The notes: generated from the letters alone by a model not told the origin. Positions 27,527 to 37,033 are shown, counted from the stretch's first letter. The stretch: 64,000 bases of DNA from Halosimplex litoreum (GCF_016065055.1 NZ_CP065856.1:3347836-3411835), one strand, 5' to 3'. Made by a program: numbers and translations.

Positions 27527-27550
27527 ACCGTCGTATGAGGTCGCACTCAC

Positions 27551-27948
27551 ATGAGCGGTCGGGTGCGCTCCCGAGCGTCGTTCGATCCGTGTCACCACCG
27601 CGTCGACGTCGGAGCGGGAACGGCGCGAGCAGCGCGGCTCCGAACGCTCGCCGACGCAGTGCCGCCGGACGAGGAGAACGGACGCGTCGTCGCCCGCTTC
27701 CCCAGAGAGAGTTCCCCTCCCAGCACCCCCGCCCAGAAGCGGAGGATGAGGGGAACAGAGACCAACTCGGCCAGGCCGAGAAGCAACGGGGTCCCGAACA
27801 TCGTCCGTCTGAAACGTGCCCCAGGGCCACGTATGCTTTCGGAGTGTCGAGCGGCCGATGCTGGTGTCCGTGATCGACACCGCTGCCGCTTCGGTCCGAG
27901 ACCTAATCCTGCGAAAGAACGTTGTCGCTCCCGGCCGAACGGGATCCC
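27551..27948. other. 398-base divergent region with a doubtful 69-codon frame
   Basis: This lies between the cyclase-like and UbiA genes. On the minus strand 27592-27801 is a frame starting MFGTPLLLGLAELVSVP, whose first 35 residues could be a membrane helix but whose second half is Arg/Ser-rich and looks random. It may be a small membrane protein or a degraded gene end. A CCTAATCCT box near 27902 may be the UbiA promoter. Nothing else is evident. Confidence 0.35.
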
Positions 27949-28803
27949 ATGGCGGAGGCAACGCACGCCAGCGAGGAAGTGCCGGTCGTTCGAGCGCTGC
28001 TTTCGCAGGTGCACCCAGTGTTCATGCTGCCGCCGCTTTCGGCGTCGCTGTTCGGCGGCGTCTTCGCCGGATCGGTCGACCCGGTAGCCGCGGGGGCACA
28101 CGTCGCCGCCCTCTTTTTCGCCGTCTACACCGCCCACGTCAAGGACGGCTACGTCGACTTCCACGTCCGCGGCGAGGACGACAGCCATCCCCTCTCGGCG
28201 CCGGCCTGCCGGCGTGCGCTCGCCGGATCGACCGTGGGGTTCCTGGGGGCACTGGCAGCAGTCTGGGCGCTCGCGGGACCGGGCGCGGCCGCGCTGACCG
28301 CGCCGACGTGGGCGCTGGGATACTTCCACGCCCCGCAGCTGGATACCGACACCGTCGGCGCCACGATGGGCTACCCGACCGGGATCGCGCTCGGACTGCT
28401 CGGCGGGTTCTACGTCCAGGCCGGCCGGCTCACGCCCGCCGTCGTCGGGCTCGCCGGCGTCTTCCTCCTGTTTCTCTCGGGAATCAAAGTGATCGACGAC
28501 GCCCAGGACTTCGAGTACGACCGCTCGATCGACAAGCGAACGGTCGCGGTCGTGCTCGGCGAACGCGGCGCCTACCGGGCCGCGTACGCGCTCATGGCGA
28601 CGGGGATGGTCGCCGTCGTCGCGCTGGCGCTGGGGCTCCGTGCGATCCCGCCCACCGCCGGACTGGCCGCGGTCGTCTTCGGCGCGGTCGCGCTACTCGC
28701 TCGTCGCGCCGACCCGGAACTCGCGACCATGCTGCTCATCCGCGGCTCCTACCTCTTCCTCGCCGTCCTCGTCGCAGCGGTGTGGTTCCGACCGCTGAGC
28801 TGA
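27949..28803 (+). CDS. UbiA-family prenyltransferase
   Basis: A 284-residue membrane protein starting MAEATHASEEVP; an in-frame TTG at 27922 is a less likely start. About eight hydrophobic helices alternate with two Asp-rich cytoplasmic loops, KDGYVDFHVRGEDD and IDDAQDFEYDRSIDKRT, which bind the Mg-diphosphate of an isoprenoid donor. The first loop lacks the standard NDxxD Asn. The family makes quinones, archaeal lipids, haems and C50 carotenoids (lycopene elongase). The divergent cyclase-like neighbour suggests carotenoid chemistry, but this is inference. Confidence 0.82.
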   Translation: MAEATHASEEVPVVRALLSQVHPVFMLPPLSASLFGGVFAGSVDPVAAGAHVAALFFAVYTAHVKDGYVDFHVRGEDDSHPLSAPACRRALAGSTVGFLGALAAVWALAGPGAAALTAPTWALGYFHAPQLDTDTVGATMGYPTGIALGLLGGFYVQAGRLTPAVVGLAGVFLLFLSGIKVIDDAQDFEYDRSIDKRTVAVVLGERGAYRAAYALMATGMVAVVALALGLRAIPPTAGLAAVVFGAVALLARRADPELATMLLIRGSYLFLAVLVAAVWFRPLS

Positions 28804-28930
28804 GCGGAGTGGATCGACGGCCGACCAACCGCGTTCGTTCGACCGGTCGCGCTCGACCGGAGTAGGCACCGGATACGCTCTCCGCGGACCGCCACCGATT
28901 TAGGGTCGGACGCGGTACCTTAGTGGCGGT

Positions 28931-29995
28931 ATGGACGACCTCCGAACCGGACTCTCGTACGGCGACGTTCTGCTGGTTCCCCAGCGGTCGCCCGTCGACA
29001 GCCGAAGCGACGTCGACCTCTCGACGCGGCTGACCGACGACGTCGAACTCGACACCCCCCTACTGTCGGCCCCCATGGACACCGTGACGGGCCCCGACGC
29101 GGCGATCGCGATCGGCCGTGCCGGCGGGTTCGGCACGATCCACCGGTTCATGACCGTCGACGAACAGGCCGCCGCCGTCGAACGCGTGGTCGACGCCGAC
29201 CAGCAGGTCGGCGCCGCCGTCGGCATCGCCGAGGACGCCGTCGCCCGCACGGCCGCCCTCGTCGACGCCGGCGTCGACTGCGTGATGGTCGACGTGGCCC
29301 ACGGCCACCTCGACCGCTGTCTCGACACGGTCGAACGCCTCCGCGCGGAGTTCCCCGACACCGACCTGGTCGTCGGCAACGTCGCGACGCCCGAGGGCGT
29401 TCGCGATCTGGCGGCCGCCGGCGCCGACTGCGTGAAGGTCGGCATCGGTCCCGGCTCGCACTGCACGACCCGCCGGGTCGCGGGCGCGGGCGTCCCGCAG
29501 CTCACCGCCGTCGACGACTGCGCCGACGCGGCCGACGACCTCGATATCCCCATCGTCGCCGACGGCGGCATCCGCTCGTCGGGCGACGCCGTCAAGGCGC
29601 TGATGGCCGGCGCCGACACGGTGATGATGGGGAGTCTCTTCGCCGGCACGGAGGAGACGCCACCCGGGATCGTCGAGGTCGACGGCGAGCGCTACAAGAA
29701 ATCCCGCGGCATGGCGACGACCGCCGCCGCCGAGGACCGATCGGACAAGGAAGGCGCCGGCGAGGCGGTCGACGCCGACGAGGGCGTCGAAGGCTTCACC
29801 GAGTACAAGGGTCCGCTCGGCGACGTGGCCGCGGAGTTCTGCGCCGGCATCAAGTCCGGTCTCTCCTACTGCGGCGGCCACACGATCGAGGCGGCCCGCG
29901 AAACGGCCGAGTTCATCCGCGTCGAACAGGCCGCCAAGGAACGGGAGGGCGCCCACGGCGACCACGACTGGGAGACCGTCGTCGTCGACGACTGA
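28931..29995 (+). CDS. IMP dehydrogenase/GMP reductase-family enzyme without CBS domains
   Basis: A 354-residue TIM-barrel protein beginning [18 protein letters not shown]. The catalytic loop is [11 protein letters not shown] (Cys near residue 181), followed by [17 protein letters not shown] and the phosphate-binding [11 protein letters not shown], then [12 protein letters not shown]. There are no CBS domains between barrel halves, and the length and the GIGPGS loop favour GMP reductase over IMP dehydrogenase. It would convert GMP to IMP with NADPH in purine salvage. It is a single gene. Confidence 0.88.
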   Translation: MDDLRTGLSYGDVLLVPQRSPVDSRSDVDLSTRLTDDVELDTPLLSAPMDTVTGPDAAIAIGRAGGFGTIHRFMTVDEQAAAVERVVDADQQVGAAVGIAEDAVARTAALVDAGVDCVMVDVAHGHLDRCLDTVERLRAEFPDTDLVVGNVATPEGVRDLAAAGADCVKVGIGPGSHCTTRRVAGAGVPQLTAVDDCADAADDLDIPIVADGGIRSSGDAVKALMAGADTVMMGSLFAGTEETPPGIVEVDGERYKKSRGMATTAAAEDRSDKEGAGEAVDADEGVEGFTEYKGPLGDVAAEFCAGIKSGLSYCGGHTIEAARETAEFIRVEQAAKEREGAHGDHDWETVVVDD

Positions 29996-30059
29996 GGTCC
30001 CGGTGGGACGGCGAGCGGACCGGCGCGGTTGTTTTCACCGAGGCCGTCGAACCCAGAGT

Positions 30060-30500
30060 ATGAGCATCGCCGCGGACGGCGTACGGTCCGGCGAGATGAC
30101 CCTGGCGTTCGAACTCGACGCCATCCGCGCCTTCGACGACCCCGGGGTGGTGGTCGCCGACGCCCGCGAGTGGAGCCGCTCCGTCGGCGTCGTCGCCAAC
30201 GACACCGAGGCGGTTCGCGCCTTCGTCGACGAACGGGACCTCCGGCAGGACTTCGAACTCGGGGATCGGGACATCTGGCTGATCATGGAGGGGATCCGCG
30301 AGGACAGCGACGCGCCGCGGCACGTCTTCGTCGGCACGACCCCCGAGGACAGTCGGATCGCCGACGCGACCGGCTGGGAGTACCGCACGCCCGCCGAGGT
30401 GGCCGACGCCGCCGGGTGGTCGCTCGCCGCCCGCGACGGCCGTTCCGGGTCGTCCGATCCGGGACTGTTGGCACGCCTCTGGGCGCGTCTCTCTCGGTGA
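30060..30500 (+). CDS. DUF7124-like haloarchaeal protein
   Basis: A 146-residue protein starting MSIAADGVRSGEMTLAF at 30060. Its core (MTLAFELDAIRAFDDPGVVVADAREWSRSVGVVAND; RQDFELGDRDIWLIMEGI; HVFVGTTPEDSRIADATGWEY) matches a conserved haloarchaeal family that I remember as DUF7124. The pattern is alpha/beta and no catalytic residues are obvious. It lies 64 bases after the GMPR-like gene on the same strand. Confidence 0.68.
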   Translation: MSIAADGVRSGEMTLAFELDAIRAFDDPGVVVADAREWSRSVGVVANDTEAVRAFVDERDLRQDFELGDRDIWLIMEGIREDSDAPRHVFVGTTPEDSRIADATGWEYRTPAEVADAAGWSLAARDGRSGSSDPGLLARLWARLSR

Positions 30501-30524
30501 GAAGTCACCCGGACCGCTGCCCCA

Positions 30525-31706
30525 TCAGTTCGCCGTCGAGACGATCTTGATCACGTCGCCCTCGTCGAGTTCCTCCTCGTCGCTGACCCGCATGTTCTTC
30601 CGGGCGTCGACGGCGTGGAGGTAGCCGTCGCCGATGTCGGAGTGGACGGCGTAAGCCAGGTCCTTCGGCGTCGAGCCCTCACCGAGGAGGAACGCGTCGG
30701 GGAGGGTATTCCCCTGCCCGTCGGTCCAGTGGGTCTCGTCCTGGACCGGGTAGGCCGTGATCTGGTCGAGCACGTCGTAGACGGCCGTGTCGAGCGCCCC
30801 CTGGACGCCGGTGCCGCCGTGGTCGGCCATCACGTCGCGGATCTGCTCCAGTCCCTGGGCCTGCTGGTCGCTCACGTCGCCGACGATCTCGAAATCGGCG
30901 TCGCCGGGGTCGTAGTCGACGACGCCCGCCTCGGCGGCCTTCCGCAGAGCGAGTTCGCCGTCCGCGGTGGTCGGGATTGTCGCCTCGTTGCGCTCCTTGA
31001 GCGCCTGAACGTTCTCCGGCGGCGCCACGTCGGCCTTGTTGGCGACGACGACGATCGGTTTCGTGCGTGCCCGGATCTCGCTCGCCAGTTCCTCGCGATG
31101 GGCGTCGGTCCACTGGATCGGGTCCGACGGGTAGTCCAGATCCCGCAGCGTGCGGGCCACGTCCAGCTCGGTCGCACCGACGCCGGTCAACAGCTCCGTC
31201 AGTTCCTCGTCGATGTCGAAGTCGGGCGAACGCGAGGCCCGCTCGACGCCCTCCCAGTTGCGGTCGACGATGCTCGCCAGCCACAGGTCCATCTCCTCCT
31301 CGATGAACTGGAGGTCCTCGACGGGGTCGTGCTCGCCCACCTCGACGGGTTCGCCCTCCTCGTCGGTCCCGCCGGACGCGTCGACGACGTGGAGGATGGC
31401 GTCGGCGTTCGACAGCTCGTCGAGGAACTGGTTGCCCAGGCCGCGGCCCTCGTGGGCGCCGGGGACGAGGCCGGCCACGTCCAGCAGTTCGACGGGAACG
31501 AACCGCTTGCCGTCGTGGCAGTTCTCCTGCCCGCAGCGCTCCTCGCGGTCGAGACAGGGGCAGTCGGTGCGGACGTGGGTGACGCCGCGGTTGGCGTCGA
31601 TGGTCGTGAAGGGGTAGTTGCCCACGTCCACGTCGGCCATCGTCGCCGCCTTGTAGAAGGTCGACTTGCCGGCGTTGGGCTTGCCGGCGAGCGCGACAGA
31701 GAGCAT
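30525..31706 (-). CDS. ychF: YchF/Ygr210-type OBG-like GTPase
   Basis: A 393-residue P-loop NTPase starting MLSVALAGKPNAGKSTFY (G1). G3 is LLDVAGLVPGAHEGRGLG, the G4 region is VVVANKADV, and a C-terminal TGS domain ends the protein (KDLAYAVHSDIGDGYLHAVDARKNMRVSDEEEL...). Between G1 and G3 are four cysteines (CPCLDREERCGQENC) that may bind zinc, as in the archaeal/eukaryotic Ygr210 branch. The family binds ribosomes and is tied to translation and stress control. It is a single gene, convergent with the DUF7124-like gene. Confidence 0.92.
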   Translation of the reverse strand: MLSVALAGKPNAGKSTFYKAATMADVDVGNYPFTTIDANRGVTHVRTDCPCLDREERCGQENCHDGKRFVPVELLDVAGLVPGAHEGRGLGNQFLDELSNADAILHVVDASGGTDEEGEPVEVGEHDPVEDLQFIEEEMDLWLASIVDRNWEGVERASRSPDFDIDEELTELLTGVGATELDVARTLRDLDYPSDPIQWTDAHREELASEIRARTKPIVVVANKADVAPPENVQALKERNEATIPTTADGELALRKAAEAGVVDYDPGDADFEIVGDVSDQQAQGLEQIRDVMADHGGTGVQGALDTAVYDVLDQITAYPVQDETHWTDGQGNTLPDAFLLGEGSTPKDLAYAVHSDIGDGYLHAVDARKNMRVSDEEELDEGDVIKIVSTAN

Positions 31707-31857
31707 GCGACCGAGTACCGTCGGCCGGGAGAAGCCGCTTTCGGTCCCCGCTATCCGTTCGACGGCCCCTCGGTCGGATTCCTCTCACGGCTCGACCCGT
31801 GGGCTTCCCCCTCGACTCTCCGTGATTCGCCCTCGACCGACAGCCCCCACGGGATCG

Positions 31858-32058
31858 CTACTCCGAACCGACATCCAGGACGACGTTGATCAGCCCCCAA
31901 GAACCGACCGCGACGACCAGGAGCACGACGCCGACCCAGCCGGGAATCTGTGACTCGACGGTCGTTCGCGACGCCCGCCGCCCCATACCGAACGCTGCCA
32001 GTCCCATCAGCAGGAAAAACAGCGGTACTCTCTGTACGAGCCGTTCGACGTAACTCAT
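31858..32058 (-). CDS. Small two-helix membrane protein
   Basis: A 66-residue protein: MSYVERLVQRVPLFFLLMGL..., with two hydrophobic segments (about residues 11-28 and 42-60) joined by a basic loop GRRASRTT. It ends DVGSE. A strong TATA-like block 24-34 bases upstream supports expression. The function is unknown. Confidence 0.6.
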   Translation of the reverse strand: MSYVERLVQRVPLFFLLMGLAAFGMGRRASRTTVESQIPGWVGVVLLVVAVGSWGLINVVLDVGSE

Positions 32059-32081
32059 AGAATATCTTTTTTGCCAATATG

Positions 32082-32094
32082 TTATAAATTTATC
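32082..32094 (-). promoter_or_regulatory. TATA box of the small membrane protein gene
   Basis: Minus-strand TAAATTTATAAC at 24-34 bases before the ATG at 32058, one of the most AT-rich spots in the window. Confidence 0.5.
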
Positions 32095-32165
32095 TACTAC
32101 TGGTGCTCCTCGGTAGCGTCGGGTTCGTGGGGGCGTCGATCGGACGTCGGCAGTGTGTCGGCGAG

Positions 32166-33314
32166 TCAGTCCGCGTCGGGGACGACTTCGGCGTCGTCGT
32201 GACCGGTCTCGCCGTGACCCGTATCGGACCCCATCATCGGAACGACGCCGTCTAGATCCGCCTCGACCGCCTCGCGGCTCTCGACGGCGGACGGGTCCTC
32301 CGTCCCCTCACCGCCGACGCTGTCTTCGGGGTCTGCCCCCTCGTCGGTCGCTTCGTCGTCGGCAGCCGTCGGCTCGTCGTCGGTCGCTCCGGCGTTGTCC
32401 GACTCGGTCGCGTCGTCCTCCGTCTCGACCGCTCCGTCGCCGTCCTCCCTTGCGGGAGCGGGGCCGAGCGCGTCGCGAACCTGCGTGAGTTCGCCGCTGA
32501 CGCGGATCTTCCCCTCGACGACGGCGTGTTCGTGGAGCTCGACGTCCGCGGCGGAGATGTCGCCCCAGACGGTCGCGCCCTTCGCGACGGACACGTCCCC
32601 GCCGCGGGTGGTCACGTCGCCTTTGATCTCGGTGTCCGGACCGACGACCACGTCGCCGCGGGCGCGGAGGCTACCGAAGATCGTGTTGTCGCCGCCGACC
32701 TCCAACGACTCGGCGCGGACGTTCCCGTGGAGGCGGCAGTCGTCGCCGACGGTGGCCGGCGTCGAGACGCGCCAGGCGTCGTCGCTGACGCGGGCGCCTC
32801 GCGGGATCACGACCGGCTGGGCCTCGTCGTCGTCGGCGTCGACGAGTTCGCTCGCCAGGTCTTCGGCGGCCTCCTCCTCGCCGATACGCAACAACTGCGA
32901 GAGGTAGACGACGAGGAAGACGACCGTCGGCATCGGGTTGCGGATCTTGATGTGGCCGTTGGCCTCGAAGCTCTGCTCGATGTCGACGTCGTCGCCGATG
33001 TCGACGTTGCCGGCGACCTTGAGTTCGCCGCCGACGCGTGTTCGCTCGCCGAGATAGGCGTCGCCACCGACGAGCACGTCTTCCTCGACTTCGCTCCACA
33101 TGTCCAGCCGGCAGTCGCCTGCGGCCTCGATGTGGCCGTCGAAGGTGACCCGCTCGCCCGCCATGACGTCGTCGCCGCGGACGCCGAACTCGACGGTGCT
33201 CTGCCCGCCGACGATCACGTCCCCCTCGGTCACCAGGTCGTGCTCCTCGACCGTGGTTCCGTCGGGGATCGCGAGTTCGTCGAGCGGGTCCGAGCGGATC
33301 GGCACACCCGACAT
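32166..33314 (-). CDS. Bactofilin/halofilin-like polymer-forming protein with acidic tail
   Basis: A 382-residue protein. Residues about 10-260 are made of short beta-helix repeats (GDVIVGGQSTVEFGVRGDD, GDAYLGERTRVGGELKVAG, RARGDVVVGPDTEIKGDV), the pattern of bactofilins that polymerise into filaments. A helical insert at about 130-165 (VVFLVVYLSQLLRIGEEEAAEDL) interrupts the repeats. The last 110 residues are a disordered Asp/Glu/Thr-rich tail. Archaeal bactofilin homologues (halofilins) control haloarchaeal cell shape, so a cytoskeletal role is a reasonable inference. It is a single gene on the minus strand. Confidence 0.75.
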   Translation of the reverse strand: MSGVPIRSDPLDELAIPDGTTVEEHDLVTEGDVIVGGQSTVEFGVRGDDVMAGERVTFDGHIEAAGDCRLDMWSEVEEDVLVGGDAYLGERTRVGGELKVAGNVDIGDDVDIEQSFEANGHIKIRNPMPTVVFLVVYLSQLLRIGEEEAAEDLASELVDADDDEAQPVVIPRGARVSDDAWRVSTPATVGDDCRLHGNVRAESLEVGGDNTIFGSLRARGDVVVGPDTEIKGDVTTRGGDVSVAKGATVWGDISAADVELHEHAVVEGKIRVSGELTQVRDALGPAPAREDGDGAVETEDDATESDNAGATDDEPTAADDEATDEGADPEDSVGGEGTEDPSAVESREAVEADLDGVVPMMGSDTGHGETGHDDAEVVPDAD

Positions 33315-33433
33315 AGCGATTTCGGTCGTAATAAACCCTCACACCGCGCACGACGGGCGTCTGACGCGTGTCTGACGGTGCCGGTGTGGGTAGGGGGCGC
33401 CCCGCCGTGGCGCAGCGCGGCGCGCGGATCTCC

Positions 33434-33444
33434 AGATATTTATC
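33434..33444 (+). promoter_or_regulatory. TATA box of the DUF5800-like gene
   Basis: GATATTTATCC lies 25-32 bases before the ATG at 33467. Confidence 0.5.
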
Positions 33445-33466
33445 CGGCGGCGGTATACGAGTGGAC

Positions 33467-33664
33467 ATGACGGTACTTTCCTTCGACGAGCAGGGAGTCG
33501 ACGTGGTGTACGAGGGTCACGACTTCCGCCTGGAGAAGTCGCTCATCGAGGACGCTACGGAGAAACCCTACCCGGAGGTCACCGACCACGAGGTGCTCAG
33601 ACTGGTGGAGAAAGACGCCGCGCCGTCGGGCGAAGCCCGCCGGATAGCCGACATCGTGGAGTGA
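33467..33664 (+). CDS. DUF5800-like small haloarchaeal protein
   Basis: A 65-residue protein, MTVLSFDEQGVDVVYEGHDF... to ...ARRIADIVE. I recognise it as resembling the conserved haloarchaeal DUF5800 family (name from memory). It is a compact alpha/beta polypeptide without cysteines or catalytic motif. The TATA box at the right distance fixes the start at 33467; upstream sequence in frame is Arg/Gly-rich and not coding. Confidence 0.75.
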   Translation: MTVLSFDEQGVDVVYEGHDFRLEKSLIEDATEKPYPEVTDHEVLRLVEKDAAPSGEARRIADIVE

Positions 33665-33676
33665 CCACGGCCCGTC

Positions 33677-34114
33677 TCAGGTCCCGGTCTCGACGCGGGT
33701 CTTCACGTTCGCCAACGTCGTCCGCAGCTCTCGCTCGTTGTACCGCCGGACGAACGGCGCGGCGACGGCCGACAGCACTCGTCCGGGCACCTCGTACCGA
33801 CCGGTGTACGTGAGCCGGGTCCGACCCTCGAGGGACTCGAACGCGAGGTCGATCTCGCCGGTCAGCTGACCGCGCATCTCCAAGACGATCCGCTCGTCCG
33901 GTTCGTGGGTCGTCTCGACGAGTTCCCCGTCGAGCGCGACTCCGGCCATCCGAAACGTGTAGTCGAGACGTTTGCCACCGTTGGCCAGCGACTCGACGTT
34001 CCGGGCCTCGGCGAGGCTCGGCGTCACCGTCACGTGGTTGTGCGGGTCGTCCATGAACGCGAACACGACGTCGACCGGCGCGTCGACCACCGTCGATTCG
34101 CTGACTTCGATCAT
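33677..34114 (-). CDS. SRPBCC (START-like) family protein
   Basis: A 145-residue protein starting MIEVSESTVVDAPVDVVFAFM at 34114. The opening strand-helix (APxDVVFxFMDDPHNH) and the beta-grasp pattern (LDYTFRMAGVALDGELVETTHEPDERIVLEM; FESLEGRTRLTYTGRYEV) are those of polyketide-cyclase/CoxG-like SRPBCC proteins, which hold a hydrophobic ligand. The ligand is unknown. It is convergent with the DUF5800-like gene, with 12 bases between stops. Confidence 0.83.
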   Translation of the reverse strand: MIEVSESTVVDAPVDVVFAFMDDPHNHVTVTPSLAEARNVESLANGGKRLDYTFRMAGVALDGELVETTHEPDERIVLEMRGQLTGEIDLAFESLEGRTRLTYTGRYEVPGRVLSAVAAPFVRRYNERELRTTLANVKTRVETGT

Positions 34115-34156
34115 GACCCATCGTCGGGGACCCAGCACCGAAAAGGGACGCCCGAC

Positions 34157-34294
34157 TCAGAGCGGTCCCGAGAACGCGAAGAACGGGACGACGAACAGCA
34201 GCGCGAACAGCACCGCGAGGACGAGGCCGTAACTCGCCAGTGTCGCCGCGGCCGCGACCCACGCGGGGCCGTCGAAGCGGTCGAGCGCGTTCAC
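34157..34294 (-). CDS. Small single-helix membrane protein (45 aa)
   Basis: Starts at GTG 34294 and encodes VNALDRFDGPAWVAAAATLA, then a long hydrophobic stretch to SGPL and a TGA stop. Third codon positions are nearly all G/C and the first 15 residues are amphipathic, as in other tiny haloarchaeal membrane proteins. It lies 42 bases upstream of the SRPBCC gene on the same strand, so the two may share a transcript. Function unknown. Confidence 0.55.
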   Translation of the reverse strand: MNALDRFDGPAWVAAAATLASYGLVLAVLFALLFVVPFFAFSGPL

Positions 34295-34443
34295 GGTCGG
34301 AGAACGGCGCCCGCGGACTTAGTCGTTCGGTCGGGATCGAGTGTAGATCTCCCGATCGATCCCGTCGCTGTCCCGCGATCGCAACCACGAGCCAAATTCT
34401 TTAGGCCTGCTCGGTAACCGACTGGAGTCAAAACGATCGGGTA

Positions 34444-35493
34444 ATGAGTGTGCTCCGGGCAGTAACGCTGCCGTCGGCGTTCGACGACTTGGACGTCGGG
34501 GTCGCCCTCCACGACGCCGAGAGCGGTGGGGTTCTGGACGCGAACGAGAGTCTGGAGCGACTGTATGGCTACTCGACGGCGGAGCTCCGTGAGATGACCG
34601 TGGGGGAGTACACGGCGCCGTCGACGAAGTACACGCAGGCGGAGGCCACCGAGCGGATCCGGGCGGCCGCCGAGGGGGAGCGCCAGTCCTTCGAGTGGCA
34701 GGTCGAACGGGCGACGGGTGAGCTGCTCTGGGTCCGCGTGCGGCTCAGTCCGACGACGATCGACGGTCGGACGTGCGTCCTGGCGGAAGTCGACGATATC
34801 ACGGAGTACCGAACCCGCGAGCGGCGGTTGCGACTGCTCTCTCGGATCGTCCGCCACAACCTCCGCAACAGGATGAACCTCGTGCAGGGTCGGGCCGGTC
34901 ACCTCCGGCAGGCGATCGACGACGAACGATTGGCCGCCGAGGTCGAGGCGATCGAGTCGGTCGCCGACGAGGTCGGCGGGCTCAGCGATTCGGTCTCCCA
35001 GATCGAGGAGATGGCCGAACCCGACGCGACCGAGCGGGAGCCGACGAACGTCCGCGCGGTCGTCGGGCCCGTCGTCCAGGCTGCACGCGAGGCCTACTCC
35101 GATGCGGACCTCTCTCTCGCTATCGACGAGAACGCCTGGCTCATGGCCGACGACGGGTTGCGGTACGCGCTCGAACACGCCGTCGAGAACGCGCTCGAGC
35201 ACAACGACCGCGACGCGCCGACGGTCGAGGTGAGCGTGACCGCGGACGACCACGGTCAGTGTGTGATCCGGATCGTCGACGACGGGCCACCGATCCCCGA
35301 CGTGGAGACCGACGTGCTCGACGGGACCGTCGCGGCCAGCAGCACCTACCACGGCACCGGTGTCGGCCTCTGGGTGATGCAGTGGTGCGTCAACTCGCTG
35401 GGCGGCGAACTCTCCTTCCGGGAGACCGACCCGCGCGGGAACGTGGTCGAGATCGCGCTGCCGAGAGTCGACGACGACCACGGGCGTCGCTGA
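34444..35493 (+). CDS. PAS-domain sensor histidine kinase
   Basis: A 349-residue soluble kinase. Residues about 10-120 form one PAS domain (GVALHDAESGGVLDANESLERLYGY ... VLAEVDDITEYRTRER). The dimerisation helix carries the phospho-acceptor His138 in RIVRHNLRNRMN, the haloarchaeal H-box. The ATPase domain has N box ALEHAVENALEHND, G1 IVDDGPPIP and G2 STYHGTGVGLWVM. There are no membrane helices, so it senses a cytoplasmic cue through PAS. No cognate regulator is adjacent. Confidence 0.93.
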   Translation: MSVLRAVTLPSAFDDLDVGVALHDAESGGVLDANESLERLYGYSTAELREMTVGEYTAPSTKYTQAEATERIRAAAEGERQSFEWQVERATGELLWVRVRLSPTTIDGRTCVLAEVDDITEYRTRERRLRLLSRIVRHNLRNRMNLVQGRAGHLRQAIDDERLAAEVEAIESVADEVGGLSDSVSQIEEMAEPDATEREPTNVRAVVGPVVQAAREAYSDADLSLAIDENAWLMADDGLRYALEHAVENALEHNDRDAPTVEVSVTADDHGQCVIRIVDDGPPIPDVETDVLDGTVAASSTYHGTGVGLWVMQWCVNSLGGELSFRETDPRGNVVEIALPRVDDDHGRR

Positions 35494-35571
35494 CGGGAAC
35501 GAGCGTCGGTCCCGGTCGGCGCCGACTCGTCGACCGGAACGGGGGAGAAGGTGGACGCGGTGGCGGTCGTC

Positions 35572-36783
35572 TCAGGCGAAGGTGCGCGAGACGTCCTCGT
35601 CTTCCTCCTCGGCCTGGATCTTGTCCCAGGCGTCGAGGAAGTCCTGCATGCGGACCTCGGTGCGGTCGTCGCGGATGGCGAACATCCCGGCCTCGGTGCA
35701 GACGGCCTTCACGTCGGCGCCGGAGGCCTCGCCGGTCATGTCGGCCAGCTCCGTGAAGTCCAGCTCCTCGTCGAGGTTCATCGAGCGGGTGTGGATCTTG
35801 AAGATCTGCTCGCGGCCCGCGACGTCCGGTTTGGGCACTTCGATCAGGCGGTCGAAGCGACCAGGGCGGAGGATGGCGCGGTCGAGCATGTCGAAGCGGT
35901 TGGTGGCGGCGATGATGCGGATCTCCCCGCGCTCCTCGAAGCCGTCCATCTCCGAGAGCAGCTGCATCATCGTCCGCTGGACCTCGGCGTCGCCGGAGGT
36001 CTTCGAGTCCGTCCGCTTGGCTGCGATGGCGTCGATCTCGTCGATGAACAGGACCGACGGCTCGTGCTGACGGGCGAGTTCGAACAGGTCGCGAACGAGC
36101 TTGGCGCCCTCGCCGATGAACTTGTGGACGAGCTCGGAGCCGGCCATCTTGATGAAGGTGGCGTCGGTCTGGTTGGCGACGGCCTTGGCGAGCATCGTCT
36201 TGCCGGTGCCGGGCGGGCCGTGCAGGAGGACGCCGCTCGGCGGCTCGATGCCGACCTCCTCGAACATATCGGGGTTCTTCAGCGGCATCTCGACGGTCTC
36301 GCGGACCTCTTCGAGCTGGTCCTCGATACCACCGATGTCCTGATAGGTCACGTCCGGCGACTGCTCGACCTCCATAACGCGAGCGCGCACGTCGGTCTCG
36401 TCTTCGAGACTCTTGACGATCGAGAGGGAGTTGTTGACCGCGACTCTCGAGTCGGGTTCGAGGTCGTCGCGCATCTCGTCGGTGACCTCGGTGATGGCCT
36501 CCTGGTTGTTGCCGTGCTGTTTGATGATGACGCCGTCGTCGGTCAGCTCCTGCACCGTGGCGACGAACAGCGGCGACTGCTTGAGCTTCTTGTTCTCGTG
36601 GGTGAGCCGCTCTAATTTCTGCTGGTACTTGTTGTTCTCCGCGTTGGCGTCCAGCAGCTTGTCCCGCATCTCCTCGTTCTGTGATTCGAGCACCTCGAGG
36701 CGCTCCTCCAGTGCCTCGATTTTGTCCTGTTGGGAGGCGTCGTCGTCGTACGGCAGGTCCACCTCGTCCACGGTGTCGGTCAT
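35572..36783 (-). CDS. pan: Proteasome-activating nucleotidase (PAN)
   Basis: A 403-residue AAA ATPase starting [15 protein letters not shown] at 36783. Residues about 15-75 form a coiled coil, followed by an OB-like domain (about 80-150). The AAA core has Walker A GPPGTGKT, Walker [15 protein letters not shown], sensor AATNRFD, Arg fingers RPGRFDR and the C-terminal helical lid. It unfolds substrates for the 20S proteasome. The extreme C-terminus is TFA rather than the canonical hydrophobic-Tyr-X docking motif. It is divergent from the winged-helix gene across a 250-base promoter region. Confidence 0.97.
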   Translation of the reverse strand: MTDTVDEVDLPYDDDASQQDKIEALEERLEVLESQNEEMRDKLLDANAENNKYQQKLERLTHENKKLKQSPLFVATVQELTDDGVIIKQHGNNQEAITEVTDEMRDDLEPDSRVAVNNSLSIVKSLEDETDVRARVMEVEQSPDVTYQDIGGIEDQLEEVRETVEMPLKNPDMFEEVGIEPPSGVLLHGPPGTGKTMLAKAVANQTDATFIKMAGSELVHKFIGEGAKLVRDLFELARQHEPSVLFIDEIDAIAAKRTDSKTSGDAEVQRTMMQLLSEMDGFEERGEIRIIAATNRFDMLDRAILRPGRFDRLIEVPKPDVAGREQIFKIHTRSMNLDEELDFTELADMTGEASGADVKAVCTEAGMFAIRDDRTEVRMQDFLDAWDKIQAEEEDEDVSRTFA

Positions 36784-37033
36784 TACACCCCTGCTAGCGG
36801 ATGGGATAATAAGAGGTTTCGGGTCCGACGGGTCACTTGCCGATCGGAGACGTCTCCGGAACGTCCGACGCCGTCTGCCGATTCTTCCGGTACGACTGTG
36901 TGATATGTTACCGTAGATATCTAAGACCTCGACCGGCACGGTGTGGGCGACGCGGTTCTTGCCGATAGATTCACGGAGGTAATTATTCGAAACGGGAAAT
37001 ATTATTAGTCTGTATCCAGAAGCGGGAGACACG
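36784..37033. promoter_or_regulatory. Divergent promoter region between pan and a winged-helix gene
   Basis: A 250-base region with two AT-rich islands: near 36805-36815 (minus side, upstream of pan) and 36988-37010 (AAATATTATTAG, about 30 bases before the ATG at 37034). Around 36901-36925 is a further AT-rich tract, ATATGTTACCGTAGATATC. No ORF is credible here. Confidence 0.45.

Noticed and set aside
27592-27801. 69-codon frame starting with a membrane-like helix.
   Set aside because: Only the first half looks protein-like; no clear promoter or homologue known to me. Mentioned in the intergenic entry and a finding rather than called as a gene.
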